From Lachnospiraceae bacterium (lineage in GTDB: Bacteria > Bacillota > Clostridia > Lachnospirales > Lachnospiraceae), in assembly GCA_021200995.1 (NCBI GenBank), contig JAJQFS010000030.1:1-64000 (forward strand): a DNA stretch of 64,000 nt, read 5' to 3'. The translations under genes and the position numbers were made by a program. The notes under the pieces were generated by a model. The model was not told the DNA's origin and searched no databases. It was given only the letters and a program-made list of their open reading frames with translations. Below, in pieces: positions 1 to 9,202 of this stretch (the stretch's first letter is position 1; each line of letters opens with the position of its first letter).

Positions 1-348
1 CTGCCACGGCGATACTCTGAACTTTGGAATTCCACCAGCTGCTGACAGAAGGATACAGGAGCACACACAGACCTATGAGAAAAATTAACACAATAAAACC
101 GGTTGGAATTTGTTTTCTCTGCTTTGACCGTTTTTCCTTTTTCATTTCTCATAGGCCTCATGCAGGGCCGCCTTATAAGCCTTCATTACTCCAGTTCCTC
201 AGCTATGACGTTTCATATAGTTCATACCTATTACAGCAATATTGCAAGCACAATCGCGGAAAAAGAGTTTCAACTCAAAATCTCCGAATAAATTTTCTAC
301 GCAAAAAGCAAAGCAGACGCTTCTGTAATCCCTTCAAGTCCATTTGTT
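1..348. other. gene-free left edge
   Basis: I see no convincing gene here. The open frames have no ribosome binding site, no recognisable domain and compositionally odd translations. The stretch lies downstream of the minus-strand pilin operon, so further genes of that locus, such as a sortase, could begin to the left of the window. Confidence 0.5.
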
Positions 349-382
349 CATAAGGGCCTGTTTTTCTGTTCAGGCCCTTATG
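349..382 (-). terminator. perfect 12-bp stem-loop after the pilin gene
   Basis: The arms CATAAGGGCCTG (349-360) and CAGGCCCTTATG (371-382) are perfect inverted repeats around a 10-nt loop, about 45 bases past the pilin stop. No clear T-run follows on the minus strand. It may be a terminator, or an mRNA-stabilising or processing hairpin between the pilin gene and genes outside the window. Confidence 0.55.
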
Positions 383-428
383 AAACCCACTGTGTATAAC
401 TTTACGGATAGTAAATCTTTCCCTCTGC

Positions 429-2222
429 TTACTCCGCGCGCATCCGTCTTCTGGTGATCAGAACTACAACCGCGCCGAATACTAACAGGCTGCCGATAAT
501 ATAGAAAGCTGTTGTGCCCATACCGCCGGTAGTAGGAAGACTTGAACCAGTACTGTTTGTTACATTAAATGCATATAGACTATCACTATTTGAAGACAAT
601 GTCTCTTCCGAACCATTGCTTCCGATTTTGTAAGTTACTTTCCAAACGCCTTTAGTATTCATCGCAATTGTTACATATATCTTGTCTTTCAGCAGATTGT
701 AACCACTGGGCGCAACCAACTCGGTAATTTCATAGGTTCCTTCTCCCGGACCCTTAAAAGTCAGGATACCATCATCGTCCACATAACCCTCGGCAACAAA
801 ATCAGAGTTATCAGTATCCTTCGTTACCACTGTCACCTTGGTATATTTCGTTGTGGTATCTTCATATTTACTTGTGTCTGTGAGTGAAGATGGATCGATT
901 GTTGTATACGTGCCGTCCGTCAGTCTCCAATATGTACCGTTAGTGTTATCTTCCTCGAAAATTTCACTGTTTACATAGACAACATTCAGTGCATTCCCGG
1001 AAATCTGAAATTTTGCACCTGTTAAAGTCTTTGTATTATCTTGAGCATCTACTTTGGTTATCTGAATTCCGGTTACATATGTTGTGGTCACTGTCACCGG
1101 CGTCACTCCAGTCGGGTCATCATCGCCAGGCTCATCCGGATTATCAGGATCGCCATCCGCATCATCTGTCGGATCATTTGAATAAGTCAATGTAGCAGAG
1201 TTTGTATTTCCGTTAGAAGTGTAATCGCAATCCTGATTAATAGTCGCGGAGTAAGTGACTGTAATAGTATCACCCACGGAACACACTGTTGTGTCAGAGA
1301 ACAGCTCCACAGCACTCTCTATCACAATTTTGATTGTCGTTACGCCATCAGAATCAGTGAAGTCTGTTACATAGAAGTAACCCGCGCCACAAGAATTATC
1401 ATTGGTAGTGTCTTTAACCAATGCTGTACTTCCGACAGTAACTGCCACATCATCATTGAATGTCAGGCCTTTGGACATGGTATCATTAATCACAAAGAAA
1501 TATGTTACATATCCTCTCACATCCGGTACGATGGATGTAAGCTTGAAACTAACGGAATCACCGATAGAACCATTTGTATATGTATCATAGGTTGTTTCAT
1601 CATCCGAAACTGTTTTTTCCAGCGTGGGAGTTGCAGCCTTTGTGTTAACTTTCGCACTTCCAACCACCTGAAGCAGATATGTAGAAACTGCTTCAGAACT
1701 GGTAGTGGAACTGTCAGTCACAAGGTAATAGCCATAGTTCAGGCCACTGATCGTGTATGTATATGTACCGTCTGATTGTTCACTGCCACTTGATGTACTG
1801 CTGCTATTCGCTGTGTCAAGATATTTAGCAACTACCTTCGAAAAAGCAGTCACGACCGCACTGTCATTTTGACATTCTGTCAGGACATTCGCAACTGACG
1901 CTGCATCTGTACAATTGGAAAACGGAGTATTTGAATCCACACTGATTGCTATAATAGCATCCAACAAAGTAAGCGTATCAACCTCTTTTGTTGTATTCAC
2001 TCCTGTGCCCCATTCCACACTTGATAAAACATATGGGGATGCAGTAGTTCCTTCACCAGAAAGGGAGCCACTGAAAATCTGATATGCGCTGAATATATGC
2101 GCATCAGACTCTACGCCCTTAATCGTAATACTGCCAGTATCATCAGCCAGCGCCGTAACGCTCAGGCCCATGACCATGACCAGTGCCAGCAGAAGGCCGG
2201 CAAGTTTTCTTACCTTTTTCAT
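429..2222 (-). CDS. LPXTG-anchored isopeptide-forming major pilin
   Basis: A 597-residue major pilin-type (fimbrial backbone) protein. A Sec signal peptide occupies residues 1-27 (KK start, hydrophobic core, ALAD cleavage region). It is followed by a pilin N-terminal domain (about 30-200), a central isopeptide-type domain (about 200-350), an Asp/Pro-rich linker (about 350-380), and a CnaB domain (about 385-555) that starts ITKVDAQ and holds the ITELVAPSGY motif, whose Glu usually catalyses the Lys-Asn bond. The sorting signal LPTTG at residue 562 precedes a membrane segment and an RRRMRAE tail. In this family sortase C polymerises the subunits and housekeeping sortase anchors them to peptidoglycan. 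I see no canonical YPKN pilin motif, so the polymerising lysine is unknown. The RBS AAGGAG lies 6 nt before ATG. It is probably co-transcribed with the upstream adhesin. Confidence 0.85.
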   Translation of the reverse strand: MKKVRKLAGLLLALVMVMGLSVTALADDTGSITIKGVESDAHIFSAYQIFSGSLSGEGTTASPYVLSSVEWGTGVNTTKEVDTLTLLDAIIAISVDSNTPFSNCTDAASVANVLTECQNDSAVVTAFSKVVAKYLDTANSSSTSSGSEQSDGTYTYTISGLNYGYYLVTDSSTTSSEAVSTYLLQVVGSAKVNTKAATPTLEKTVSDDETTYDTYTNGSIGDSVSFKLTSIVPDVRGYVTYFFVINDTMSKGLTFNDDVAVTVGSTALVKDTTNDNSCGAGYFYVTDFTDSDGVTTIKIVIESAVELFSDTTVCSVGDTITVTYSATINQDCDYTSNGNTNSATLTYSNDPTDDADGDPDNPDEPGDDDPTGVTPVTVTTTYVTGIQITKVDAQDNTKTLTGAKFQISGNALNVVYVNSEIFEEDNTNGTYWRLTDGTYTTIDPSSLTDTSKYEDTTTKYTKVTVVTKDTDNSDFVAEGYVDDDGILTFKGPGEGTYEITELVAPSGYNLLKDKIYVTIAMNTKGVWKVTYKIGSNGSEETLSSNSDSLYAFNVTNSTGSSLPTTGGMGTTAFYIIGSLLVFGAVVVLITRRRMRAE

Positions 2223-2410
2223 GTTTTTCTCCTTTTCATAGAAATGAAATTTTTGCTGTGAAGGACGTTCTATCGCGGTTCACAGTCTTTTATATGTGTC
2301 CACCCAGGGATGATAGGGAGTCGGCGGGAATCCCCTGTTTGTGCAGAGTGAAGGGTCTGCGATGAACCCACCAGGACGGACAAGTTTCTGATTACTATCC
2401 TCCTCCGGAC

Positions 2411-5400
2411 TTATCCGCCCCTGATACGCTCCCTTCCCCGCCTTTTTTGTCTATACATCAACCAGGCTGCGCTGATTATAAACGTCAGCCCGGTAGTGGT
2501 ATACAGAATTGTGCCCATGCCACCTGCGGAGGGAAGCTCATAACCAGGGGTGTTGTAGACAATTAACCTGACTTGGTTTGCAGCTCCATCAATCTCAGCA
2601 TAATCAATTTTATCGTTTAAAGAGAGGTTTCCTTCATTATCAATCGTGATTGAGATATCAGCCTCCAGACTATTGTATCCATCCGGAACCACAGCCTCGT
2701 ACAAATAATATGTGCCAGGAGGCAAATCCAAAAAACTAAGTGTTCCCTTATTATTGGACGTACTTTTACTCGCATCTTCAATATCCTCAACCCACGATAC
2801 ACTACCTGTCTCATATTTGTAATAATACTTTACATCATCACCCGCACTGTTTTTTACTACTCGATACAGATAAAACCCAGCGCCCTGCATAATTTTTTCC
2901 GTACCTGTTTCCTTTTTGGTGATAATGAAATCGTAGACCACCGCTTTCTCATTTTCCACATTCAGCTGTAGCACGTTACTCTCGTCAACCGAAACCAGCC
3001 CGTTATTATCTCCCGACACCAGTTTCAGCGAATAGGATATATTGCCAGTGCTTCCGGTAGCGGTAATCGTAAAGACAATTGGATCACTCAGCAGAGCATA
3101 CTCATAAGGAGCCTCTGTCTCTTCCAGGTAATAGGTGGCGTTTCCTGTCAGGCCATGCAATGTAATGCTTCCAGTTGAGCCTGAGATCAGTTCCGTTGCA
3201 TCACCCTCCGATGATTCCCAGCTTGTTACAGGATCTGCGTTTCCAGCCGAATCTTCCGTATACTTATAATACAGCGAATTTCCTGAAGTATCATACTTAT
3301 AGAGTTTGAATACAGCGTCAGCCAGAACTCCTTCTTCATCATCATACTTTACTACTGTCACATCCGTGGTTTCAGCCGGAATGTTTTGCACAGAAATCAT
3401 CAGATTGTTGGTATCTGAATCGTTAACCGTTACATATGAATTTCCGGCAAGCACTGTAATCTTTCCATTGCTTGAAAGAGTAAACTCAATGACCTGAGAC
3501 AGCGTAGCATATCCACCCGGTGCGCTGACTTCCTCAAGATAATAGGTTGTATTGCCGACCAGGTTATACATGGTAGCCTGCCCGTAGGTTAAATCAGTAG
3601 AAATCAGGGTTGCTTCGTTGCCGTCCACGTTCGTATCGACCCAGGATGTCTCCCCATTGCCATCATTTCCATCCGCATCATAATAATAGTATGTTTTGTT
3701 TCCTTCGTTATCCACCTTGTAGAGGTAAAATGTAGCATGACCGGAGGTAAGTGCGTTGCTATCCTCATCTAATTTCTGTAACGTCACCTGATACGATGGC
3801 GCTTCCTGATTTATCACCTGCACTACGGAACCCGAAGAAGCTGTCGCAATCTTTATGTTCTCCTGACTGCCGCTTACAGAAAGAGATCCACTACTTCCGA
3901 CTGTAAATGCGAGAGCATCCGTCAGCCGGGTATATCCTTCCGGGGCCTCGGTCTCTTCCAGATAATATGTCCCCTCTGTCAGATCGTGCAGTGTAACCTG
4001 CCCTGTTCCGGTACCATCGGATCCGGTCACGATTACAGTGGCATCACTCGAATCTGTCACCCACGTAGTCACATACACTGTTTCATCAGCTGCGCTGGGC
4101 GCATACCTATAGTAATATGTCACACCACTAACTGTTTTATAGAGATAAAACGATGCCTGCTCCTCAATAGCATTTCCATCTGCATCTGCCTTCTCCAATA
4201 TCACATCGTAGCTCTTTTCGTCCGGCAAGCTGATCTCCAAAGTTGATAGATTCGCGATTGTAGCGCCGGAATCACTGCTGTCAGCAGTCAGAATGATCGT
4301 ACCAAATGTGCTTAATACAAAGCCGACGTCCTCTTCCATCAAAGCATAGCCATCCGGAGGGATTACCTCCGTCAGATAGTAAGTCCCGGCTGTCGGTCCC
4401 GATGCCGTTACCGTCCCATCAGCTCCAGTGACCAACGATGTCGGGCTCTCTGAATTATCCTCATCCAAATTCAGCCATGTAACTGTGCCATTATCATAAT
4501 GGTAGTACAATTTCGTAGTTCCAACCGTGCCATCGCTATTAGTCTTATATTTATACAGATAAAACATGGCGTCAGATAGGGACTGGCTGCCATCGCCTGA
4601 CTTTTTTTCAATCGTTACGGTATAAGGATCCGTCGGAGGCAAATAAACTTCCACTATACTGCCGCAGTTCTCAACTTTGTAAGAAGCCGTCCAGCTTCCC
4701 GATATTGTTTCTCCATATATGCCTCCTATCAAATATGAAGTCTCACCCGAAAGATTACTAGTATTTAAATTAGAAGATACTGTAACTTTTCCTGTCCCCT
4801 GCTCGGTTATTGTAAGGTTATTTCTGTCCTCATAGTAATAAAAGTATTCGGAAAACCCAGACAGTGAAGAAAAAGATTCCTTATAGTCGGCTCCATATAA
4901 CGAATTTGCAATTGAAGCTCCACCATGAGTTACATCTAAATCTGAGCTGACAACCAAAAACGGAGAATCCACGGCAGTTCCATCCTCACTATATGTGACC
5001 TTCGTGGAAAGAGTAGTAGTCTGCGTACGGGGATAAGCATATCCATTCGATAGGGTTGACCATATCCGATATCTATCAAACTCGCCCCCTCCAGTATAGG
5101 AATCACACATGTGTAGTGTCCAGCCCGTATCGCCATTAGCTAAGGTTCCCAAGCTTATTGTCGCAATAACTAAATAACCATAATGAATTCCTGGTTGATA
5201 AGACTCAGGATAACCTTCTCCTCTACTTGTCAGGTACTCCAAATGCTGTCTGTAGTAACTTGCAAATGAATTTATGGCCACACTGTCTATGTTAAATGAT
5301 ATATCGACACTTTTCCCATTTGCTGTTCCTACATTGCTTATCGTAATAGTTCCACAATTTTTCATCGTCGGGTTTTTATCCAAATATGTACTATAATCTG

Positions 5401-7561
5401 TACCCCCACGACCAGCGGAAGTCGAATAATATTTATAGACATCTAACAATATCATAAATGAATCTGAATTTTTCTCATGATATAGTTCTGTAAATAAATT
5501 CCCTGAAAGACTTACATTTGATGAAACATTATCCAATACACCCCAATCGTCACTGCTATTGTAACCGCTAATTTGTATATCATAAATGGTTCCCACACTC
5601 GCCGGATTTGTTATACTTCCAAGATCTGTCCATGTATTATATGTACCCTGAGCAGCATCTGCTGTTGTCGACATCCCATACAGGTCAAAATTCTCCTCCA
5701 GCCAGTCCCAGAGCACATTGATGGCATCTACAATCTCTGTATATTCTTCTTCCGTCAGGTTTTCCGCCTCGTAATCTTCATCCACGGCACTCAGCAGATC
5801 TCCCAGATCAGAGGTAATTGCCACCGCAGAAGCGTCATCCCCTGTTTCCAGGGCATGAGCCTGCTCCTCATATTCCGCAATTGTCGCCATATAAGTATCA
5901 TACAGAGAATCCGTCTCCTCTGAGATCCCCGCATACAAAGAGAAATGCTCCGCATCAAAGGATGCTGCTCCCTCCTTCGCCTCGGAAGTCACCTTCTCCA
6001 GGTCGCCCTCCTCCGGGACGTAATAAACCACGCAGTCCTCGGTAATGCTCTCCGACTCCACCGTCACAGCGATAGTGTCGTCCTCCGGTTCGAACTCATT
6101 ACCGTCCGCGTCATAGATGGAGATCTCGATGGCAAACTGAATCTCCTGATCCTCCAGCTCTAGATCGACCTTTTCAGCGGACACATTGGCATCTTCAGAC
6201 AAATAGCCGCTGACAGTAAGAGTCAAATCATCCACTATTACCGTCAAAGTCTGCTTATAAAGTCCCTTTGCCGCCATGACAGCGTATTCTAAGCCACCAT
6301 ATCCCAGGATTCTCTCATCTGTTGATGAATATGTAATACTGCATACCTTATCTACGGTATCGCCCTTTGCTTCCTCTTCGTCAGTATAATCTCCAAGAAT
6401 CACTGTAATTGAAAATGCGATAGTCTCAGTACTATCTCCAACACTTTCCTGGTCATTATCTTCAGCCGCTTCCTCAGTCACGCACTCCACGATGCCGACC
6501 AGATCCGCTTTTCCGTCCTCATCTGTGTCCAGGAAAATCAGATCTCCTACATTCGGAGTATATTCGTCCGCAGCCGCGTATAAATCAGCCTCCGCCAGCT
6601 GCACTGCCCAGGCATACGCGCCGGAATTCACAGGAAAATCCTCCTCCGAAATTCCCGCGTAATGCAGGCAGAAAGCGACAAACATAGCGTCCCAGTCGCC
6701 GTAAGTGTTGCCATACCAGGCGCCGTAGCGGGTGTAGCCTTTGTGCGTCACACCATCATCCGCAAATATATAATTCGCGGAGCTTTCAGTATAACCAAGC
6801 TGGCTGAAAGCTACAGCCACGAGATTCTCAGTCGCCGAATCACCCAGTTCCTCCGGGAGGGTTGCCTCCCAGTCTTCGGCTGTCTCCACATCCGCCGTTT
6901 CATCGATCAGGCACTGGGCAGTATGAGTATGTTCTTCTTTGTCGCAAATCAGGGTTTTCACATAGCCTCTGTTCAGATACCATTCTTCACTTTCACTCGC
7001 TTCTGCTGCCAGTACCATGGCTGGAAGCTCGTCTGTCTCAGAGGCAGAAACGCCCGTCTCTTCCACCACTGCCGCCTCTTCTGTGGAAGCTTCTTCTTTT
7101 GTCTGCTCTGTCTCTTCCTCCTCATTCATTTCAGAAGCCTGTGTTGATTCTTCTGCGGAAGCTGATTCGACAATCTGTTCTGCATCTTCTGTTGTCTCTG
7201 TCTCAGCGGCCTGTACTGCCTCCACTTCCGGGTCCACCTCATCGGCCTGTACTGTTTCTTCCCCTGAAAGCGTATCATCAGCCGCGATTATCTCATCCAC
7301 ATCCGCAGCAGCTTCCTCTGTGGATTCACAATCTGCCGAAGTATCGCTCAACATCCAGGCATAGCACTTTTCATCATGTTCATGTTCCTCTTTATCGCAG
7401 TAATATACTTCATCAGTTAAGGCTATTCCGGTAAAGTGCAGATTCCAGAAGACCCCGAACGCCACAAATAATGCCAGGATGCCAATCACTCCCAGCGTTT
7501 TGCGCCGCGCACGGCGGTTCTCTTCGAACATTTTAATGTATTCATTTACAATATTTCTCAT
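2411..7561 (-). CDS. giant CnaB-repeat surface adhesin with degenerate CHAP-like domain
   Basis: A 1716-residue surface protein, probably the pilus tip or ancillary adhesin. Residues about 24-45 form an N-terminal signal/membrane segment. Two short Cys-His units (CDKEEHEHDEKC and CDKEEHTHTAQC) flank a long Glu/Ala/Thr-rich stalk. A CHAP-like papain-fold domain spans about 246-350, but the family's WCAMFV nucleophile motif reads WDAMFV, so the catalytic Cys is apparently Asp. A middle adhesin region (about 640-970) is rich in Ser, Tyr and Gly. Five CnaB/SpaA repeats start near residues 979, 1115, 1255, 1398 and 1542; several hold YYLEETEAP-type motifs that carry the catalytic Glu of isopeptide formation. 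LPSAG at 1676, a membrane span and a basic tail form the sorting signal. No sortase gene is seen in the window. Confidence 0.82.
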   Translation of the reverse strand: MRNIVNEYIKMFEENRRARRKTLGVIGILALFVAFGVFWNLHFTGIALTDEVYYCDKEEHEHDEKCYAWMLSDTSADCESTEEAAADVDEIIAADDTLSGEETVQADEVDPEVEAVQAAETETTEDAEQIVESASAEESTQASEMNEEEETEQTKEEASTEEAAVVEETGVSASETDELPAMVLAAEASESEEWYLNRGYVKTLICDKEEHTHTAQCLIDETADVETAEDWEATLPEELGDSATENLVAVAFSQLGYTESSANYIFADDGVTHKGYTRYGAWYGNTYGDWDAMFVAFCLHYAGISEEDFPVNSGAYAWAVQLAEADLYAAADEYTPNVGDLIFLDTDEDGKADLVGIVECVTEEAAEDNDQESVGDSTETIAFSITVILGDYTDEEEAKGDTVDKVCSITYSSTDERILGYGGLEYAVMAAKGLYKQTLTVIVDDLTLTVSGYLSEDANVSAEKVDLELEDQEIQFAIEISIYDADGNEFEPEDDTIAVTVESESITEDCVVYYVPEEGDLEKVTSEAKEGAASFDAEHFSLYAGISEETDSLYDTYMATIAEYEEQAHALETGDDASAVAITSDLGDLLSAVDEDYEAENLTEEEYTEIVDAINVLWDWLEENFDLYGMSTTADAAQGTYNTWTDLGSITNPASVGTIYDIQISGYNSSDDWGVLDNVSSNVSLSGNLFTELYHEKNSDSFMILLDVYKYYSTSAGRGGTDYSTYLDKNPTMKNCGTITISNVGTANGKSVDISFNIDSVAINSFASYYRQHLEYLTSRGEGYPESYQPGIHYGYLVIATISLGTLANGDTGWTLHMCDSYTGGGEFDRYRIWSTLSNGYAYPRTQTTTLSTKVTYSEDGTAVDSPFLVVSSDLDVTHGGASIANSLYGADYKESFSSLSGFSEYFYYYEDRNNLTITEQGTGKVTVSSNLNTSNLSGETSYLIGGIYGETISGSWTASYKVENCGSIVEVYLPPTDPYTVTIEKKSGDGSQSLSDAMFYLYKYKTNSDGTVGTTKLYYHYDNGTVTWLNLDEDNSESPTSLVTGADGTVTASGPTAGTYYLTEVIPPDGYALMEEDVGFVLSTFGTIILTADSSDSGATIANLSTLEISLPDEKSYDVILEKADADGNAIEEQASFYLYKTVSGVTYYYRYAPSAADETVYVTTWVTDSSDATVIVTGSDGTGTGQVTLHDLTEGTYYLEETEAPEGYTRLTDALAFTVGSSGSLSVSGSQENIKIATASSGSVVQVINQEAPSYQVTLQKLDEDSNALTSGHATFYLYKVDNEGNKTYYYYDADGNDGNGETSWVDTNVDGNEATLISTDLTYGQATMYNLVGNTTYYLEEVSAPGGYATLSQVIEFTLSSNGKITVLAGNSYVTVNDSDTNNLMISVQNIPAETTDVTVVKYDDEEGVLADAVFKLYKYDTSGNSLYYKYTEDSAGNADPVTSWESSEGDATELISGSTGSITLHGLTGNATYYLEETEAPYEYALLSDPIVFTITATGSTGNISYSLKLVSGDNNGLVSVDESNVLQLNVENEKAVVYDFIITKKETGTEKIMQGAGFYLYRVVKNSAGDDVKYYYKYETGSVSWVEDIEDASKSTSNNKGTLSFLDLPPGTYYLYEAVVPDGYNSLEADISITIDNEGNLSLNDKIDYAEIDGAANQVRLIVYNTPGYELPSAGGMGTILYTTTGLTFIISAAWLMYRQKRRGRERIRGG

Positions 7562-7657
7562 TTTCCTGCCTGTCTCTTTCCGGATTTTAACAGTGGTTAC
7601 AGTTACGATTTGCGTTTATAGCATTTATCAGTATGTATATTTCCTTCCTGAACGCAG

Positions 7658-8578
7658 TTATAAATTATGATTTTTGATGCTTTTCTGTATGTCTGCCTCA
7701 TCACATTTTGCCTGCGTCTGATCTGTTCCGAACTCTTTGTAATACCAGACCAGGAAATCAGTCTGCATCTCCTCGCCGCGATGCCTGGCTTTCACCGCGT
7801 CCTCTTTGTCTGTGTAGCAGCCGAGGTAGTACATCCTGCCCTGAAAAATCATCTCCGCGATCCACTTTCCGGTCTTTTTATTCTGGTAAACTCCGGTATG
7901 GCCGCTGGTATTGGTGCTGTAGAGGCGGGCCGCGTTCCTCTCAAGGACCGATACAGATGTTCCTTTGACCAGTTTCAGGTTTTCTCTGGCGGTATCCTGT
8001 TTCAGACAGCCGCAGCTCCTGGTCTTATTGCTTAGCAGATTGTAGTGTGTGACTGTGCATTCCTGCCCGCAATCGCAAAGACATTGCCAGCGATGCTTTC
8101 CTTCCCATTTGCCGGCGTATCGAACGACGGTCAGCCTGCCAAAGCGCTTCCCGGTCAGATCCTGCAATTGTGTATGTGACAGGCAGCCGCAGCTTTTGCG
8201 GTATCCTGCCTGCAGCTGGTGGAGCGACGCGTCAATCTCACCGCCGCAGTCGCAGGTGCAATGCCAGATATAGGAACCGCCGGAGTCCTTTCTCCCTGTA
8301 GAATATCGGGCTGTCAGCATACCGAAACGCTCCCCGGTGACATCGCGTTGACCGGATCCAACCTTCGTAATACAGCCGCAGTCTGTGACAGTTCCACGTC
8401 TCAGCGTACGAATATCGACCTGAAGCTCATTTCCACAATCACATCTTAAGTTCCAGACGATGTAGCCGTTTTTGCGAAGGCCGGAATCGCTTACTACCGT
8501 CAGATGCCCGAACCGGCTGCCCGGCCCTGTCTGACTGGACTGTTTCGATGCGGTCATGGTCCTTTTGTCTTCCTGCAT
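7658..8578 (-). CDS. AP2-domain DNA-binding protein with three Cys-rich repeats
   Basis: A 306-residue protein built from three tandem repeats of about 50 residues (about 19-69, 81-132, 142-191). Each has the pattern G-x-RFG-x-LTV, then a CxCDCG or CDCG cluster, then a CGC pair, which looks like a zinc ribbon. An AP2/ERF-type domain follows at about 222-270, containing HTGVYQNKKTGKWIA and YLGCYTDKEDAVKAR. AP2 domains bind DNA and in bacteria are mostly known from homing endonucleases and phage-like genes. No HNH nuclease motif is present, so a regulator is the likelier role. It lies 96 bp upstream of the adhesin on the same strand with no terminator between, so it may be co-transcribed with and control the pilin genes. 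A second in-frame ATG with AAAGG upstream lies 7 codons in. Confidence 0.7.
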   Translation of the reverse strand: MQEDKRTMTASKQSSQTGPGSRFGHLTVVSDSGLRKNGYIVWNLRCDCGNELQVDIRTLRRGTVTDCGCITKVGSGQRDVTGERFGMLTARYSTGRKDSGGSYIWHCTCDCGGEIDASLHQLQAGYRKSCGCLSHTQLQDLTGKRFGRLTVVRYAGKWEGKHRWQCLCDCGQECTVTHYNLLSNKTRSCGCLKQDTARENLKLVKGTSVSVLERNAARLYSTNTSGHTGVYQNKKTGKWIAEMIFQGRMYYLGCYTDKEDAVKARHRGEEMQTDFLVWYYKEFGTDQTQAKCDEADIQKSIKNHNL

Positions 8579-8608
8579 TCCTCTGCCGTCCTGCTTATCC
8601 GTGCAAAT

Positions 8609-8860
8609 TTATCCGTGCAAATCTTTTTTTGCACCGCTCATCTGCAAAATGATTCCATAAGTATTCTGCTTACAGAACATATCTTTGAAAACTGCGTGAA
8701 TAATCTGTTTGATGTAGGAAAAGAAATCATGAAGCAATGATCTGACCACTGGAGTGACCACTGAAATGACAGCAATGACCACTATTCTGACCACTGCCTG
8801 CAGCCTTACAATCTGGTAGAGTACATAATTTGAATTCATTTCGGGCAATTCGCCTTTGAA
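8609..8860. repeat. tandem 12-bp TGACCACT repeats
   Basis: TGACCACT occurs exactly at 8743, 8755, 8776 and 8788, with a degenerate copy (TGACAGCA) at 8767, giving starts spaced 12, 12, 9 and 12 bp. The array lies about 165-220 bp upstream of the AP2-protein start, where an operator would fit. All spacings are multiples of three and a 79-codon frame crosses the array on the minus strand, but that frame has no recognisable domain or ribosome binding site. Confidence 0.6.
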
Positions 8861-9014
8861 ATATCAAATTTATGCGATCTTTTACATTTTGTGTTTATAA
8901 TTTTTTATTGACAAAAAGGATATATAACAGTAAAATAGTACGCGAACAGACAGATCATTGCTAATAACCGATTTAGCTGACCAATATGTTCTGTAAGCAG
9001 AATACTTACAGAAT
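8652..9014. repeat. 31-bp inverted repeat, arms about 300 bp apart
   Basis: The sequence at 8652-8682 recurs as its reverse complement at 8984-9014, with 29 of 31 positions matching and 25 consecutive bases identical. Each copy contains a hairpin: TTCTGTAAG/CTTACAGAA in the right copy. In the left copy, read on the minus strand, the two differing bases turn Watson-Crick pairs into G-U wobbles, so the RNA stem survives. The two copies face away from each other and would appear in same-sense form in two divergent transcripts. Confidence 0.75.
8908..8936 (+). promoter_or_regulatory. consensus sigma-A promoter
   Basis: TTGACA (8908-8913), a 17-bp spacer and TAAAAT (8931-8936). No plus-strand gene follows; the transcript would run into the terminator at 9017-9042. 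Confidence 0.65.
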
Positions 9015-9045
9015 CGAAAGAGCCGTATTTGAGGCTCTTTTTACA
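8943..9045 (+). ncRNA. candidate small RNA, about 100 nt
   Basis: A strong promoter at 8908-8936 and a rho-independent terminator at 9017-9042 bound a short transcript that carries the TTCTGTAAG/CTTACAGAA hairpin (8989-9013). No known RNA family is recognised. The internal motif is shared with the leader of the divergent AP2-protein gene. A short frame beginning at ATG 8986 also exists but has no ribosome binding site. The call rests on signals only. Confidence 0.45.
9017..9042 (+). terminator. rho-independent terminator
   Basis: AAAGAGCC (9017-9024) pairs with GGCTCTTT (9033-9040) and is followed by further T residues. It ends the candidate small RNA. Confidence 0.75.
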
Positions 9046-9073
9046 TATTTAAAAAGCTGCAGAAAGGCAGAAG

Positions 9074-9124
9074 CAAAAAACGGCAGACACACCGGATTGA
9101 TATTGATCCGATATATCTGCCGTT
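9074..9124 (-). terminator. terminator of the solute-binding protein gene
   Basis: Read on the minus strand, ACGGCAGA pairs with TCTGCCGT and is followed by a run of T. An inner GGAT/ATCC stem and flanking GAAGC/GCTTC extend the hairpin. It lies about 80 bases past the stop. Confidence 0.7.
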
Positions 9125-9202
9125 GCTTCCATACACAGGCAATCTGTTACCAGGCGGAATAAGCGCCCGCTCAGTGCCTCTCCGTTGTCCGAATGCTTCT
9201 CC

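Noticed and set aside
24..353. 109-codon open frame on the plus strand
   Set aside because: No ribosome binding site, no domain, Ser/Arg/His-rich translation typical of a chance frame.
8609..8848. 79-codon minus-strand frame across the TGACCACT array
   Set aside because: Its Val/Ile-rich middle only translates the DNA repeat; no ribosome binding site and no family recognised. Kept as a repeat instead.
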